DNA of 64,000 bases from an uncultured Collinsella sp. (GCA_934668695.1 CAKUOD010000005.1:30934-94933), one strand, 5' to 3'; shown: positions 33,026-42,606, counted from the stretch's first letter. Notes: generated from the letters alone by a model not told the origin. A program made the numbers and translations.

Positions 33026-35029
33026 TTAGACCAGGCGGGCGTTGATCGTCTTGGCGATCTCGGCGGCGTCGGTGGAACCCTTGACGGTGGCACGGAAGTC
33101 CTCGTCCATGAGCGCCTCGGCGACCTTGGACAGGATCTTGAGGTGCGTGGTGCCAGCCTGTGCACCTGGGATGAGCAGAGCGATGGCCACGTTGACGGGA
33201 GCGCCGTCCATGGTATCCCAACCGGTCACGCCGGACTCATCCTTAACGACGATGACGGCAGCCTCGGTAATGGCGTCGGACTTGGCATGCGGGATGGCGA
33301 AGCCCTCCATCATGCCCGTGGTACCCTCGGCCTCGCGGGCCAGGAAGGCGTTCATCACGGCGTCGGCGTCGCTGGCGATACCGGCCTTGACAGCCTGGTT
33401 GGAAACGAAGCTCAGAGCCTCGTCACGAGAAGCGAAGTCCTCGGCGACAAAGACGTTCTCAACCTTCACGAAGTCGGCAGCCTCGGCCTTGGGGGCCTCG
33501 ACGGCAGCGGCCTTGGGAGCCTCAACCGGCTTGGCTGCAGGAGCGGCCTTCTGGTTCTTCTCGAAGTCGTACTTCTTGAAGGCTACGAACAGGATGCCAC
33601 CGACCACAGCGCCGATGAGGATCGCGAGGACCCACAGCGGACCGTTCTCGACAACGGGCAGGACCAGGAAGCCACCGTGAGGCGCCGGATCGTGAACGTT
33701 GAACATAATGGTCAGGATCGAAGCGATAGAGGAACCGAGCATCATGATGGGCATGACCGGCCAGATGTTCTTGGTCATGAACGGAATGGCGCCCTCGGTG
33801 ATGTGGGTGCAACCAAGGATGAGGTTGACGATACCGGCGTCGTGATCCTCCTGGCTGAAGTACTTCTTGCCGACAACGACGGCGAAGGTGGTGATCAGCG
33901 GCGGAACGATGCAAGCTGCGGAGACGGCAGCCATGAAGTTGGTGCCGAAGTTGTAGGTGTCGGTGCCGACACCGGCGGCCAGGGCCTCGGTGAGCATAGC
34001 GGTACCGGTGACGTAAGCAGCCTTGTTGACCGGGCCGCCCATGTCAACGGCGCACATGCAGCCGATGGCAAGGCCCAGGACAATGGCGCCAGAGGCAGAC
34101 AGACCCTTGAGGAAGTCCATCATGGCGGTGTTGATGGCAGCCATGGGGCCGGAGATGCCGAGCATGACCAGGCCGACGATGGCAGTCGAGAACAGCGGGT
34201 ACAGGAAGATAGCCTTGAGGCCGTCCAGATTCTTGGGCAGCTTGGAGAAGACCTTCTCGAGCAGCAAGATGACATAGCCAGCGAGGAAACCGCCGACGAT
34301 GCCGCCCAGGAAGCCGAAGCCCACGCCGGCGCCACCGGCGTCGATCATGCCGGTCTCGGCGTTAACGGGCAGGCCCTGGATGGCGATCATACCGGCAACA
34401 AAACCGGGGACGAGCGCCGGGCGCTTGCCGATGGACTCGGCGATGTAGGCGGAAAGCACGGGAACCATGAGGTTCATGGCGATGCCGCCGATGATCTTGA
34501 GCATAGCAGCAAAGCTGTTGTAGTCAGACGCCGTCGAATCGAAGGACGTGATGCCCCACAGGAACGAGACGGCGGTCAGGACACCACCAGCGACGACGAA
34601 GACCAGCATGTGGCTGACGCCGTTCATGAGGTGCTTGTAGATGATGTGGCCGATGGACTCCTTCTCCTCGACCTCATCCTCGACATCGGCAGCAGCCGCA
34701 ACCGAGTCGTCACCCTTGGCGGCGAGCGCGCGGTCAATCAGCTTACCGGCGGCCTCGACGGACAGGGCCTTGGAAACACCAACGGAAACCATGCGCTTGC
34801 CGGCGAAACGCTCCGCCTGGACATCCTTATCGGCTGCGACGACGACGGCCTTGGCACCGGCGATCTCGCTCTTGGTGAGCTCGTTCTCGACACCGACCTG
34901 GCCATGGGTCTCGACCTTAATAGTCAGACCTCGCTCGGCAGCTGCCTTCTCCAGCGCCTCCTTCGCCATGAAGGTGTGCGCGATGCCGGTCGGGCAACCG
35001 GTAGCGGCGATGATGTCAAACTTAGCCAT
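33026..35029 (-). CDS. fruA: PTS fructose transporter subunit IIBCA
   Basis: It takes up fructose and phosphorylates it to fructose 1-phosphate. The 667-aa protein is in BCA order. The EIIB domain has the phosphorylated cysteine in IIAATGCPTGIAHTFMA (C12). A Glu/Asp linker follows near residue 120, then a membrane EIIC domain with HMLVFVVAGGVLTAVSF, CMCAVDMGGPVNKAAY and ILGCTHITEGAIPF. An Ala/Pro/Lys-rich linker leads to a C-terminal EIIA domain with the histidine in GFAIPHAKSDAI. The ATG at 35029 has AAGGAGG. The gene is divergent from an rpiR-type regulator. Its product fits the two fruK-like kinases nearby. Confidence 0.94.
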   Translation of the reverse strand: MAKFDIIAATGCPTGIAHTFMAKEALEKAAAERGLTIKVETHGQVGVENELTKSEIAGAKAVVVAADKDVQAERFAGKRMVSVGVSKALSVEAAGKLIDRALAAKGDDSVAAAADVEDEVEEKESIGHIIYKHLMNGVSHMLVFVVAGGVLTAVSFLWGITSFDSTASDYNSFAAMLKIIGGIAMNLMVPVLSAYIAESIGKRPALVPGFVAGMIAIQGLPVNAETGMIDAGGAGVGFGFLGGIVGGFLAGYVILLLEKVFSKLPKNLDGLKAIFLYPLFSTAIVGLVMLGISGPMAAINTAMMDFLKGLSASGAIVLGLAIGCMCAVDMGGPVNKAAYVTGTAMLTEALAAGVGTDTYNFGTNFMAAVSAACIVPPLITTFAVVVGKKYFSQEDHDAGIVNLILGCTHITEGAIPFMTKNIWPVMPIMMLGSSIASILTIMFNVHDPAPHGGFLVLPVVENGPLWVLAILIGAVVGGILFVAFKKYDFEKNQKAAPAAKPVEAPKAAAVEAPKAEAADFVKVENVFVAEDFASRDEALSFVSNQAVKAGIASDADAVMNAFLAREAEGTTGMMEGFAIPHAKSDAITEAAVIVVKDESGVTGWDTMDGAPVNVAIALLIPGAQAGTTHLKILSKVAEALMDEDFRATVKGSTDAAEIAKTINARLV

Positions 35030-35165
35030 GTGTCCCTCCTTCTTGAGTACTGCGCCCGCAGGCGCTCCCCTACACGCGCATCCTTGCGCGCTTTTCCACA
35101 ACTGAAAGATACCAACCTACCGTCCGCGTGAGAAGAGACAAGGCGCAATTCTCCGGTGAAAGGTT

Positions 35166-35194
35166 CTTTCATAACCGTAAACGGTAAGTGAAAG
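35166..35194. promoter_or_regulatory. Palindromic operator candidate between fruA and rpiR
   Basis: The perfect core ACCGTAAACGGT (35174-35185) is set inside wider symmetry CTTTCA...TGAAAG (35166-35171, 35189-35194). It sits in the 272-bp divergent promoter region and is the best candidate binding site for the RpiR regulator. Confidence 0.5.
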
Positions 35195-35301
35195 TTTACC
35201 ATCAACACTTGAAACGGCAAGGTGTATCTTGTAATTGAAAATGCCCGTATACTATGGCATTGCAAATCAAGTTAGATTTTCATGCCAACCAGGAGCCATC
35301 C

Positions 35302-36159
35302 ATGACCGATAGTAGCAAGAGCGCACTTTCCCTCATTAGTACCCACCAAGGATACAGCGAGTCCGAGCAGCGCATTGTCGACTATATATTGGAGCACCAG
35401 TCCGAGGCGCCGCGCCTGACGGCCGCCCAGCTCTCACGAGCCGCCGCCACGTCCGAGGCGACAGTTTCGCGCTTCTGCCGCAAGCTGGGCTTTGGCAGCT
35501 TCCGCAGCTTTCAGTTTTCGCTGGCGAGGGATTTGGAAAGCCAGCGCAACGAAGGCCTGACCGACGAGGTCTCGCTCGACAATATGGAGCAGAGTCTCAA
35601 GAACATCCTGGCTGCCAAGGTGAGCGAGCTTAATGCGACCATCGACGGGATCGACCACGATACGCTGGCGGCTGTTGTGCATGCCCTTAAGCATGCAGGG
35701 GTTATTGAGTTTGCAGCTGTAGGCAATACGAACGCGGTCGCGCTCGATGCGACGTTTAAGTTTTCGCAGCTGGGCCTGCGTTGCATGGCGAGCACCATTA
35801 GCGAGACATCAATCGGCTTTGCGCTCACGTTACGACCGGGTGACGTCATCGTGCTAATCTCAAACTCCGGCAAATCGCGCCGACTGAATCGCATGGCAAA
35901 AGCGGCTCGCAACTGCGGCGCAACCGTAGTCGTCATCAGCAGCGACAGCAAATCCCCGCTCGCGCGTCTGGCAGACTACACTTTTAATACCGTCAACCAC
36001 GAAGCGCTGCTGACGACAGGCGACTTTGCGTTTTCTAAGATCAGCGCCACGATGATCATCGAAGTTATCTACAACTTCCTGCTGCCCGAGATTGAAGACG
36101 CCCGAGAGCATATCAGCTACTACGAGGAGCTCATCCAACCGGATAAGGTCGTAGAGTAA
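35302..36159 (+). CDS. RpiR-family (HTH-SIS) transcriptional regulator
   Basis: The 285-aa protein has an N-terminal HTH_6 domain (SESEQRIVDYILEH, LTAAQLSRAAATSEATVSRFCRKLGFGSF) and a C-terminal sugar-isomerase (SIS) domain with GVIEFAAVGNTNAVALDAT and the phosphosugar-binding loop VIVLISNSGKSRRLNRMA. It probably senses a phosphorylated sugar such as fructose 1-phosphate and controls the divergent fruA. The ATG at 35302 follows AGGAG; an in-frame upstream start lacks such a site. Confidence 0.92.
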   Translation: MTDSSKSALSLISTHQGYSESEQRIVDYILEHQSEAPRLTAAQLSRAAATSEATVSRFCRKLGFGSFRSFQFSLARDLESQRNEGLTDEVSLDNMEQSLKNILAAKVSELNATIDGIDHDTLAAVVHALKHAGVIEFAAVGNTNAVALDATFKFSQLGLRCMASTISETSIGFALTLRPGDVIVLISNSGKSRRLNRMAKAARNCGATVVVISSDSKSPLARLADYTFNTVNHEALLTTGDFAFSKISATMIIEVIYNFLLPEIEDAREHISYYEELIQPDKVVE

Positions 36160-36167
36160 AACGCGTA

Positions 36168-36199
36168 GTGGGACAAAATTTCAGTCTATTTTGTCCCAC
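36168..36199. terminator. Bidirectional terminator between rpiR and recN
   Basis: GTGGGACAAAA and TTTTGTCCCAC form a perfect 11-bp stem between two convergent genes, with A/T tracts built into the stem base near the loop. Confidence 0.75.
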
Positions 36200-36217
36200 C
36201 AACACCGCTGATACGAC

Positions 36218-37846
36218 CTAAGCTCGAGCTTCTTCGAGCATCTGCTTGGCGTGCGCTAGGCTTGCCTCGGACTGATCGCCGCTCAGCATGCGGGCGATCT
36301 CGCCGGTACGCGCTTCGCCGGTTACCTCGTCCAAATGCGTCTGGGGAACATCGCCCGGCTCCTTGCTGACAACATAATGCTTATCAGCCATGACGGCGAC
36401 CTGCGCCAAGTGGGATACGACAATCACTTGATGCGTAGCGGCAAGATCTGCCAGCACACCAGCAAGAGCACGAGCCGTAGAGCCGCCGACACCGGCATCG
36501 ACCTCGTCAAACACCAGCGTATCGACACCGTCCGCGTTACCGAGGACAACCTTGCTCGCCAGCATGACGCGGCTGAGCTCGCCGCCCGACGCAATGCGGC
36601 GCAGGGGACGCGGCGTCAAGCCGGCACCGCTGCGATACAAAAGCTCGTAGCTCGAAGGACCCGCCGGCGTCCACTCGGCGCGCGGAAGATCACGCGACTC
36701 CCAAACGAGCTCGGCGCCGCCCATCTCCAAGCGTGCCATCTGACGACCAACCTCGTGGCAGAAGCGCGGGGCGGCGGTATTCCGCGCGCGCTTGAGCGCC
36801 TTGGCAGCAGCAAACAGCTCGCGCTCGGCGCTCCCGAGTGCCTCGCGCGCCTTTTTGATCTGCTCGTCGCCATCATCGACCAGGGAAAGGAGCTCTTGCG
36901 AGCGGTCGCGCATGGCAAAGACATCGTCCATGGTGGGACCCCACTGACGCAACAGGCCCTTGAGGTCGGAATACCGCTCACGCATGCGAGCGAGCTCGCG
37001 GGGGTCGAAGGCGACGCCATCGCGATAGGCACGAAGCTCGTTCGCGCTATCCTCAAGGGAGATACAGGCATCCGAAAGCGCATCGGCAATGTCGCCCAGT
37101 TTGCGATCGACGGTAGCCATACGGGAAAGCTCTGCCACGGCGCTGTTCACGGCATCGAGCGCTCCCCCTTCGGCGGCAAGCGATGCATGGGCATCGTTAG
37201 CCGTGGCAACCAGTACCTCAGCATGTTCGGAGCGCGGCAGCAGTTCCTCGAGTTCCTCATACTCGCCTGGCTTGGGGTCGACCTCGGTGATACGCTCGAG
37301 GGCAAAACGCGCTTCCTCGACGCGACTCCCCTGCGCACGCGAGGCCTCCTCGACGCGACGGACCTCCTTGGCAGCCGCGCGCGAGGCTTTAAAGCAGGCG
37401 CGGTACGCATCCAGCGCCTCAAGCGCAGAGCGCCCCGCCCACGCATCGACCATCGCAACGTGGTGCGCCGGATCGAGCAAACGCTGGTGCTCGTGCTGAC
37501 CGCACAGATCCATCATCACGCCGACGCGCTCCGAAAGCTCGCGCACACTGGCGATACGGCCGTCAATCTTCACGCGGCTACGGCCCTCGGCAGAAAGGCT
37601 ACGCTGTACGGTGAACCCCTCCGTGTCGTGCGGCCCGTCGAAGAGTCGCGCCTCGACGCTCGCCAGCGCCTCGCCCTCGCGCACGGTCGAAGAATCCGCA
37701 CGCTCGCCCAATATGAGCTTGAGCGCCGAAAGCAGCGCGGTCTTGCCGGCACCGGTCTCGCCGGTCAGGACAGTCAGGCCGGCACTCGGCACCAGCGTCG
37801 CCTCGCGAATGAGTGCAATGTTGGAAACCTGCAGCTCATCGATCAT
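36218..37846 (-). CDS. recN: DNA repair protein RecN
   Basis: This SMC-like ATPase is involved in double-strand-break repair. The 542-aa protein starts MIDELQVSNIALIREATLVP, with Walker A GETGAGKTALLSAL near residues 29-42. Coiled-coil arms follow (about 150-340), then the signature RRIASGGELSRVMLASKVVL, Walker B TLVFDEVDAGVGG and the late HQVIVVSHLAQVAVMAD. Length and order are typical. Its start overlaps the nadK end by 11 nt. Confidence 0.95.
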   Translation of the reverse strand: MIDELQVSNIALIREATLVPSAGLTVLTGETGAGKTALLSALKLILGERADSSTVREGEALASVEARLFDGPHDTEGFTVQRSLSAEGRSRVKIDGRIASVRELSERVGVMMDLCGQHEHQRLLDPAHHVAMVDAWAGRSALEALDAYRACFKASRAAAKEVRRVEEASRAQGSRVEEARFALERITEVDPKPGEYEELEELLPRSEHAEVLVATANDAHASLAAEGGALDAVNSAVAELSRMATVDRKLGDIADALSDACISLEDSANELRAYRDGVAFDPRELARMRERYSDLKGLLRQWGPTMDDVFAMRDRSQELLSLVDDGDEQIKKAREALGSAERELFAAAKALKRARNTAAPRFCHEVGRQMARLEMGGAELVWESRDLPRAEWTPAGPSSYELLYRSGAGLTPRPLRRIASGGELSRVMLASKVVLGNADGVDTLVFDEVDAGVGGSTARALAGVLADLAATHQVIVVSHLAQVAVMADKHYVVSKEPGDVPQTHLDEVTGEARTGEIARMLSGDQSEASLAHAKQMLEEARA

Positions 37847-38696
37847 GGCGCACTCCGTAGAACACGCGGCTCACCGAGTTATAGAAGCTCTCGGGGCCGT
37901 AATCCAGCAGCAGCACATCGCCGGGACCGCGACGCACGGCCACGCTCTCGACCGTGCCATCGCAGGTAATAAACTGTCCGTCGATGGCAATCGCCGGCAC
38001 GCTCGGGCGATCATCGGACATAAAGATCTCGACGACATCACTCGGCGAGGTCAAAAAAGCGCGAGCCTGAATGGTATGCGGGGCGATGGGCACACAGACC
38101 ATGCCCGTATAGTCAGGGCTCACGATGGGGCCACCGGCGCTGAGCGCGTAACCCGTAGAGCCAGTCGCCGTCGACACGACGACACCGTCACCGCGCAGGC
38201 GATCGATATGATGGCCGGACACCGTGATGTCAAACTCAACCATATCGGACAGGGGACCGCGCGTAAGTGCCATATCGTTGAGGGCAAACGTGCGCACGAC
38301 ATCCTTGGTGCCGTCTTCGCGCACCGAAACGATATCGGCGGCGATGGTGGCGCGGCGGCTCACGTGGAGCTCGCCGGACAGGGCATCGCTCACAACCTGC
38401 AAAATGTCGCGCTCCTCGGGACTCGCGGCCGTCAAAAAGCCCAAATGACCATAGGAAAGACCGAGGATAGGAATCTCACGATGATTGAGGATGCGGGCAG
38501 CGCGCAGCAACGTACCATCGCCGCCGAGCGTAATGACCAGATCGGAGCCATCAATATCAGGCGTGCTTTGAATCTTCGATCGCTGGTCGGCAGCCCATGC
38601 GACCTCATAGCCCTGGCGCGAAAGCCAAAGCTCGAGCATCAGGCCGCTCTCGACCGCCTCTTGCTTGTAGTAATTGGGAACCAGAAAGACCTTCAT
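37836..38696 (-). CDS. nadK: NAD kinase
   Basis: It phosphorylates NAD to NADP. The 286-aa protein has the GGDG motif in LVITLGGDGTLLRAARI, then ILGLSYGHLGFLTAA, ALNDMALTRG, GDGVVVSTATGSTGYALSAGG, and PIAPHTIQARAFL. The GGDGT and TGSTGY motifs are diagnostic. ATG overlaps the tlyA stop. The tlyA-nadK-recN order is conserved in many actinobacteria and firmicutes. Confidence 0.95.
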   Translation of the reverse strand: MKVFLVPNYYKQEAVESGLMLELWLSRQGYEVAWAADQRSKIQSTPDIDGSDLVITLGGDGTLLRAARILNHREIPILGLSYGHLGFLTAASPEERDILQVVSDALSGELHVSRRATIAADIVSVREDGTKDVVRTFALNDMALTRGPLSDMVEFDITVSGHHIDRLRGDGVVVSTATGSTGYALSAGGPIVSPDYTGMVCVPIAPHTIQARAFLTSPSDVVEIFMSDDRPSVPAIAIDGQFITCDGTVESVAVRRGPGDVLLLDYGPESFYNSVSRVFYGVRHDR

Positions 38697-39496
38697 AGCG
38701 TTGCAGCTTTCTCGCTCAAAACCGATACCTGGGATTGCAGCTCATCGTCGGCGCGCTCCCCGGAGGCAAACCTTGTGCCGTACAGGAAAAACTCAACGTT
38801 GCCCTTAGCGCCATGAATGGGCGACACGCACACGTCGCGCGGGAACAGCCCCTTGGCGGCAAAGAGCTCAATCACCGCCACGAGCGTATCGCGACGGACG
38901 GCAGGGTCGGTCACGATACCGCCCTCGCCCACCAGCGCAGCCGGCGCCTCAAACTGCGGCTTTACGAGCGTGCAGAACGAACCCGAAGGCTTCAGGCACG
39001 CCAGCACGGCGTCGATGATATTCGCGATGCTGGTAAACGAGACATCACATACAGCAAGGTCGATGGCACCGGCATAGCCAAGCTCAGGCAGCTGCGTCAC
39101 GTTGGTGCGCTCATGCAACGTCACGCGATCGTCCTGACGCAACGACCAATCGAACTGGGCGCGACCCACGTCCACCGAGACAACGGTCGCAGCGCCGCGC
39201 TTGAGCAGGCAATCGGTAAAGCCGCCGGTAGAGCAGCCCACATCCAGACAAGCAAGGCCCGTCGGATTGATGCCAAACGCATCAAGCGCGCCTTCGAGCT
39301 TAAGCCCGCCACGACCGACATAGGGAATACGCCCCTTCACGTGCAGCGGCAGGCCGGGGGTCACCTTAAGACCCGGCGAAGTCAAGCGCTCGCCGCCGCT
39401 CGAGACCAAGCCGGCCATAAGAGTGCGAAGGGCATCCGCGCGATCGGCGCAGATGCCCTGTGAAATCAGTTCGTCATCAAGACGCACACGTTTCAT
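38693..39496 (-). CDS. tlyA: TlyA-family rRNA 2'-O-methyltransferase / hemolysin-like protein
   Basis: The protein of about 267 aa has an N-terminal S4 RNA-binding domain (RVRLDDELISQGICADRADA) and a C-terminal FtsJ/RrmJ-type methyltransferase domain: YVGRGGLKLEGALDAF, the SAM site CLDVGCSTGGFTDCLL, LVKPQFEAP and NVEFFLYG. Related TlyA enzymes methylate 16S and 23S rRNA. Starts at 39496, 39505 or 39508 are possible; the first is preferred because it gives MKRVRLDDEL. Confidence 0.9.
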   Translation of the reverse strand: MKRVRLDDELISQGICADRADALRTLMAGLVSSGGERLTSPGLKVTPGLPLHVKGRIPYVGRGGLKLEGALDAFGINPTGLACLDVGCSTGGFTDCLLKRGAATVVSVDVGRAQFDWSLRQDDRVTLHERTNVTQLPELGYAGAIDLAVCDVSFTSIANIIDAVLACLKPSGSFCTLVKPQFEAPAALVGEGGIVTDPAVRRDTLVAVIELFAAKGLFPRDVCVSPIHGAKGNVEFFLYGTRFASGERADDELQSQVSVLSEKAATL

Positions 39497-39531
39497 GAAT
39501 GCCATCAACCATTCGTATTCGGAGATGCGGC

Positions 39532-39771
39532 CTAGCTATCCTGGGATTCGTTTGCCGCATCCTCATCGTATTCCTGCTCGAGCTTATCGGCCTCACGCGG
39601 CGTCAGCTCAAACTTGTCGACCATATCGACAGCGCGGGAGCCCAGCTCAATCGCCTCGTCAAACAGATCGAGCGAACGCTCCAAGGACGTATCCTTGGAG
39701 CGAACGGTAGCGATGATCTGGTCCAGACGGTCCGAGATCTCGTCAAAGTTGCGGACGGAACCCTCTGGCAT
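39532..39771 (-). CDS. xseB: Exodeoxyribonuclease VII small subunit
   Basis: The 79-aa acidic protein with NFDEISDRLDQII and LERSLDLFDEAIELG matches XseB, a short helical hairpin that binds XseA. The large subunit gene is not in this window. It lies 2 nt after nusB and before tlyA in the leftward run. Confidence 0.88.
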   Translation of the reverse strand: MPEGSVRNFDEISDRLDQIIATVRSKDTSLERSLDLFDEAIELGSRAVDMVDKFELTPREADKLEQEYDEDAANESQDS

Positions 39772-39773
39772 GG

Positions 39774-40361
39774 CTACTCCTCGACGGAGTCGGCCTCGAC
39801 GGCCTCAGCAGCGTCCGCATCCTCGGCAAGTACACCAGCCTCAGCCTGGGCAACCGCAACCTTTGCGGCAGCCTCTGCAGTCTGGGCCTCCTCGCGAGCG
39901 CGATCTTCGGCCAGCAGCTCTTGGTACAGGTCCTCGCCCGGCAGCTCCTCGCTACGAGCGATCTTGCCCAGCACGCCGTTGACGAACGACGCGGACTGGT
40001 CGGTGCCATAGGCCTTGGCAAGCTCGACGGCCTCGTTGATCACGATGGCGTCCGAGACCTCCTCGTCGGTGAGGAAACGCATCTCGTAAACGGCGATACG
40101 CAGCAGATTGCGGTCGGCGCCGGGCATGCGCATAAGATCCCAGTTTTTGGCAACGGAACGCAGAGCGCAGTCGATGCGGTCGATATGCTCGTAAGCACCG
40201 CGGCACAGCTCCAGCGCATAGGGGTCGAGGGGACCCTTCGAGATCAGGAAATCGCCCTCGAGGACGCGCTCGAGCGGGCTGTCCGTGGCCTCGGCCTGGA
40301 ACAGCAGCTGCAGCGCCTGACTGCGGGCAAGCGTGCGCCCGCGATAAACCTTAAGGCTCAA
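39774..40361 (-). CDS. nusB: Transcription antitermination factor NusB
   Basis: The 195-aa protein acts in rRNA antitermination. The NusB fold is seen in RGRTLARSQALQLLFQAEAT near the N terminus and LLRIAVYEMRFL, then VINEAVELAKAYGTDQSASFVNG. The C-terminal 45 residues are an added Ala/Glu-rich acidic tail not required for the fold. Confidence 0.93.
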   Translation of the reverse strand: MSLKVYRGRTLARSQALQLLFQAEATDSPLERVLEGDFLISKGPLDPYALELCRGAYEHIDRIDCALRSVAKNWDLMRMPGADRNLLRIAVYEMRFLTDEEVSDAIVINEAVELAKAYGTDQSASFVNGVLGKIARSEELPGEDLYQELLAEDRAREEAQTAEAAAKVAVAQAEAGVLAEDADAAEAVEADSVEE

Positions 40362-40364
40362 AGG

Positions 40365-40727
40365 TTACTCCTTGGGGAAAACGAGGCCGTCGATACAAAC
40401 GTCAACGCGCTCGACCTCGACACCCACCTGGGCATCGATGGCGGCGACTACAGCGGCGCGAACGGCCTCGGCGAGTTTCTTGAACGGATAGCCAAAGAAC
40501 ACCACGACACGCACGGTGAGCGCGAGCTTGTCGCCGACGACCTCGGCCTCGACCGCCGGCTCGGAAGCCGGGGCCTTGGACGAGAGCATCATGGAGACAA
40601 GGTTGGTGGCAAGGTCCTTGACGCCAACGGAGGCGATGCCCTCGACATCGGACACGGCGCGCGAGACGATGGCGGTCAGAACATCGGGCGAAATGCCGAT
40701 GCCGTCAATCTTGATTTCCTGGGGCAT
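40365..40727 (-). CDS. Asp23/Gls24-family envelope stress protein
   Basis: The 120-aa protein has the family pattern: ISPDVLTAIVSRAVSDVEGI at the N terminus, KLALTVRVVVFFGYPF in the middle, and VGVEVERVDVCIDGLVFP at the end. Members are membrane-surface stress proteins; its place beside nusB and efp is common in gram-positive bacteria. Confidence 0.88.
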   Translation of the reverse strand: MPQEIKIDGIGISPDVLTAIVSRAVSDVEGIASVGVKDLATNLVSMMLSSKAPASEPAVEAEVVGDKLALTVRVVVFFGYPFKKLAEAVRAAVVAAIDAQVGVEVERVDVCIDGLVFPKE

Positions 40728-40751
40728 GAGTCCTCCTAGAAGAGTTGGTTG

Positions 40752-41315
40752 CTAGACGCGGGAGACGAACTTGCCGTCGCGGGTGTCAACCTTGATGACC
40801 TCGCCCTCGTTGAGGTACATGGGGACCTGGATGACAGCGCCGGTGTCGATCGTGGCCGGCTTGGTGGAACCCTGGACGGTGTCGCCCTTAAAGCCCGGGT
40901 CGGTCTGGACGATGGTGGTCTCGATGAACATCGGCGGAGTCACGCCCATGAGCTCATCGTCGGCGAAGAGCAGCTGGCAGATGTCGTTCTCGCGCAGCCA
41001 CTTGGAGTTCTCGCCCACCATGTCCTCGGGAACGGGAACCTGCTCATAGGACTCGTTGTCCATGAAGATGTAGTCGGTGCCATCGTTGTAGAGGTACTGG
41101 AACTCACGGGTGGTGAGCATGACGCTCTCGAACTTGGTGCCGGCGTTGCAGGTGTTCTCGACGACGCGGCCGCTCTTGATGTCGCGGGTCTTGTAGCGCA
41201 CAAACGCGCCGCCCTTGCCCGGCTTGACATGCTGGAACTCGACGATGGTGTAGACCTTGTCCTTGATGCGGAGACCGAGGCCGTTCTTGAAGTCGGCGGT
41301 AGAAATGGTAGGCAT
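40752..41315 (-). CDS. efp: Elongation factor P
   Basis: It relieves ribosome stalling at polyproline. The 187-aa protein has the three-domain length. The tip loop is HVKPGKGGAFVRYK, with a lysine at the usual modification position, and GTDYIFMDNESYEQ and the C-terminal IKVDTRDGKFVSRV fit the family. MPTISTADF at 41315 is the accepted start; an in-frame upstream extension is rejected. Confidence 0.95.
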   Translation of the reverse strand: MPTISTADFKNGLGLRIKDKVYTIVEFQHVKPGKGGAFVRYKTRDIKSGRVVENTCNAGTKFESVMLTTREFQYLYNDGTDYIFMDNESYEQVPVPEDMVGENSKWLRENDICQLLFADDELMGVTPPMFIETTIVQTDPGFKGDTVQGSTKPATIDTGAVIQVPMYLNEGEVIKVDTRDGKFVSRV

Positions 41316-41410
41316 AGCGACCTTTCTTGTTATGGGCAGAACGCACAAGCGTCCAAATTACATACGACCAAAATTATACACTTGCAGACGGCGCCTGCAG
41401 CGAGCGCATA

Positions 41411-41453
41411 AAAAGAGAACGCGGGGCGCCCGAATTGCTCCGGAGGCCCCGCC
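41411..41453 (-). terminator. Terminator of the M24 peptidase gene
   Basis: GCGGGGC (41422-41428) pairs with GCCCCGC (41447-41453). The A-rich 41411-41420 gives a T-run on the minus strand just after the peptidase stop. Confidence 0.75.
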
Positions 41454-41475
41454 CCAAACTATCTACCGAAGTAGA

Positions 41476-42606
41476 CTAGCAATCGATGACGTGAAGGTCA
41501 TGCGGCGTCTTGGTGAAGGGCTCGTAACCGTTCTCGGTGACCACGCCGTAGTCCTCCAGGCGCACGCCGCCCACGCCGGGCAGGTAAACGCCGGGCTCCA
41601 TGGTGATAACCGAGCCGACCTCGATGATGTTTTTGCTGCGGTTGAAGTTGGGCAGCTCGTGGATGTCGATGCCGACGCCGTGGCCCAGACCATGGTTGTA
41701 GTAATCGCCATAGCCGGCATCGCCGATGATCTTCTTGGAAAGCTTGAAGATATCGTTGCCCTCGACGCCCGGATGAATGGCGGCGACGCACTCTTCGTGG
41801 GTGCGGCGCACGAGCGCGTACAGGTCGAGCTGCTCCTGGGTGGGCTCACCCATCACGACGGTACGAGTCATGTCGGAACGGTAATCGCAGTAGCCCGCGC
41901 CGTAATCCATCAGGACAAAGTCGCCCTTCTCGATCACGCGGTCGCTCGGGACGGCATGCGGGTTGGCGGTGTTGGGACCGCTCGCGACGATGGAGCCAAA
42001 GGCTAGGCTGTCGGCGCCGTTGGCGAACATAAAGTTTTCGAGCTCGTTGCGGACCTGCTTCTCGGTCATACCGGGCTTAATAAAGCCGAGCATATGCTGG
42101 AAGGCGGCATCGGTGATCGACTGCGCATGGCGCATGAGCTCGATCTCCTCGGCATCCTTGATGGCGCGCATCTTGCGGATGTCGTCATGCATCAGCGGCA
42201 GCATGCAGGCTACGGAGCGATCCTCAAGGCCACGCTGAATGCCCTGATAGAAGTTGATCTGCATGTCGTCCTCGACGGCGCAGACGCGGCACTTATTGGC
42301 CGCGATCTTGCCGGCGACCCAGCCGGGGATGGTGCCCTCGTCCATGTCGTAGACCCAGGGGCTGCCGGCGGGCGTATTCTCCTCAAAGCTGTTGAGGTAG
42401 CGCGAGTCGGTATGGAACAGGCACTGGTCGGCCGTAATAAACGCGGCGTGCGGGAACTCGAAGGTGTAGTCGAAGACGCCCTTCACGCCCGTAAGCCAAC
42501 GAAGGTTGGCCTCGTCGCGCACCACGATGGCGTCGTAGCCGCGCTCAACCATCAGGGCGCGGACACGCTCGATACGACCGGCAGGACCGGCAGCAAACTC
42601 AGACAT
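41476..42606 (-). CDS. pepP: Xaa-Pro aminopeptidase (M24 family)
   Basis: The 376-aa metallopeptidase removes N-terminal residues before proline. The creatinase N-domain (about 1-135) precedes the pita-bread catalytic domain. Metal ligands are seen as the aspartates in MDYGAGYCDYRSDMTRTVVM, the histidine in HGLGHGVGIDIHELP, and the glutamates in TMEPGVYLPG and GVRLEDYGVV. The start at 42606 (MSEFAAGPAGRIERVRALM) follows AAGGAA; a longer frame upstream has no similarity. Confidence 0.92.
   Translation of the reverse strand: MSEFAAGPAGRIERVRALMVERGYDAIVVRDEANLRWLTGVKGVFDYTFEFPHAAFITADQCLFHTDSRYLNSFEENTPAGSPWVYDMDEGTIPGWVAGKIAANKCRVCAVEDDMQINFYQGIQRGLEDRSVACMLPLMHDDIRKMRAIKDAEEIELMRHAQSITDAAFQHMLGFIKPGMTEKQVRNELENFMFANGADSLAFGSIVASGPNTANPHAVPSDRVIEKGDFVLMDYGAGYCDYRSDMTRTVVMGEPTQEQLDLYALVRRTHEECVAAIHPGVEGNDIFKLSKKIIGDAGYGDYYNHGLGHGVGIDIHELPNFNRSKNIIEVGSVITMEPGVYLPGVGGVRLEDYGVVTENGYEPFTKTPHDLHVIDC

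Noticed and set aside
32939..35131. A 730-codon plus-strand frame across the fructose PTS gene
   Set aside because: It is the mirror of fruA; no domain is seen.
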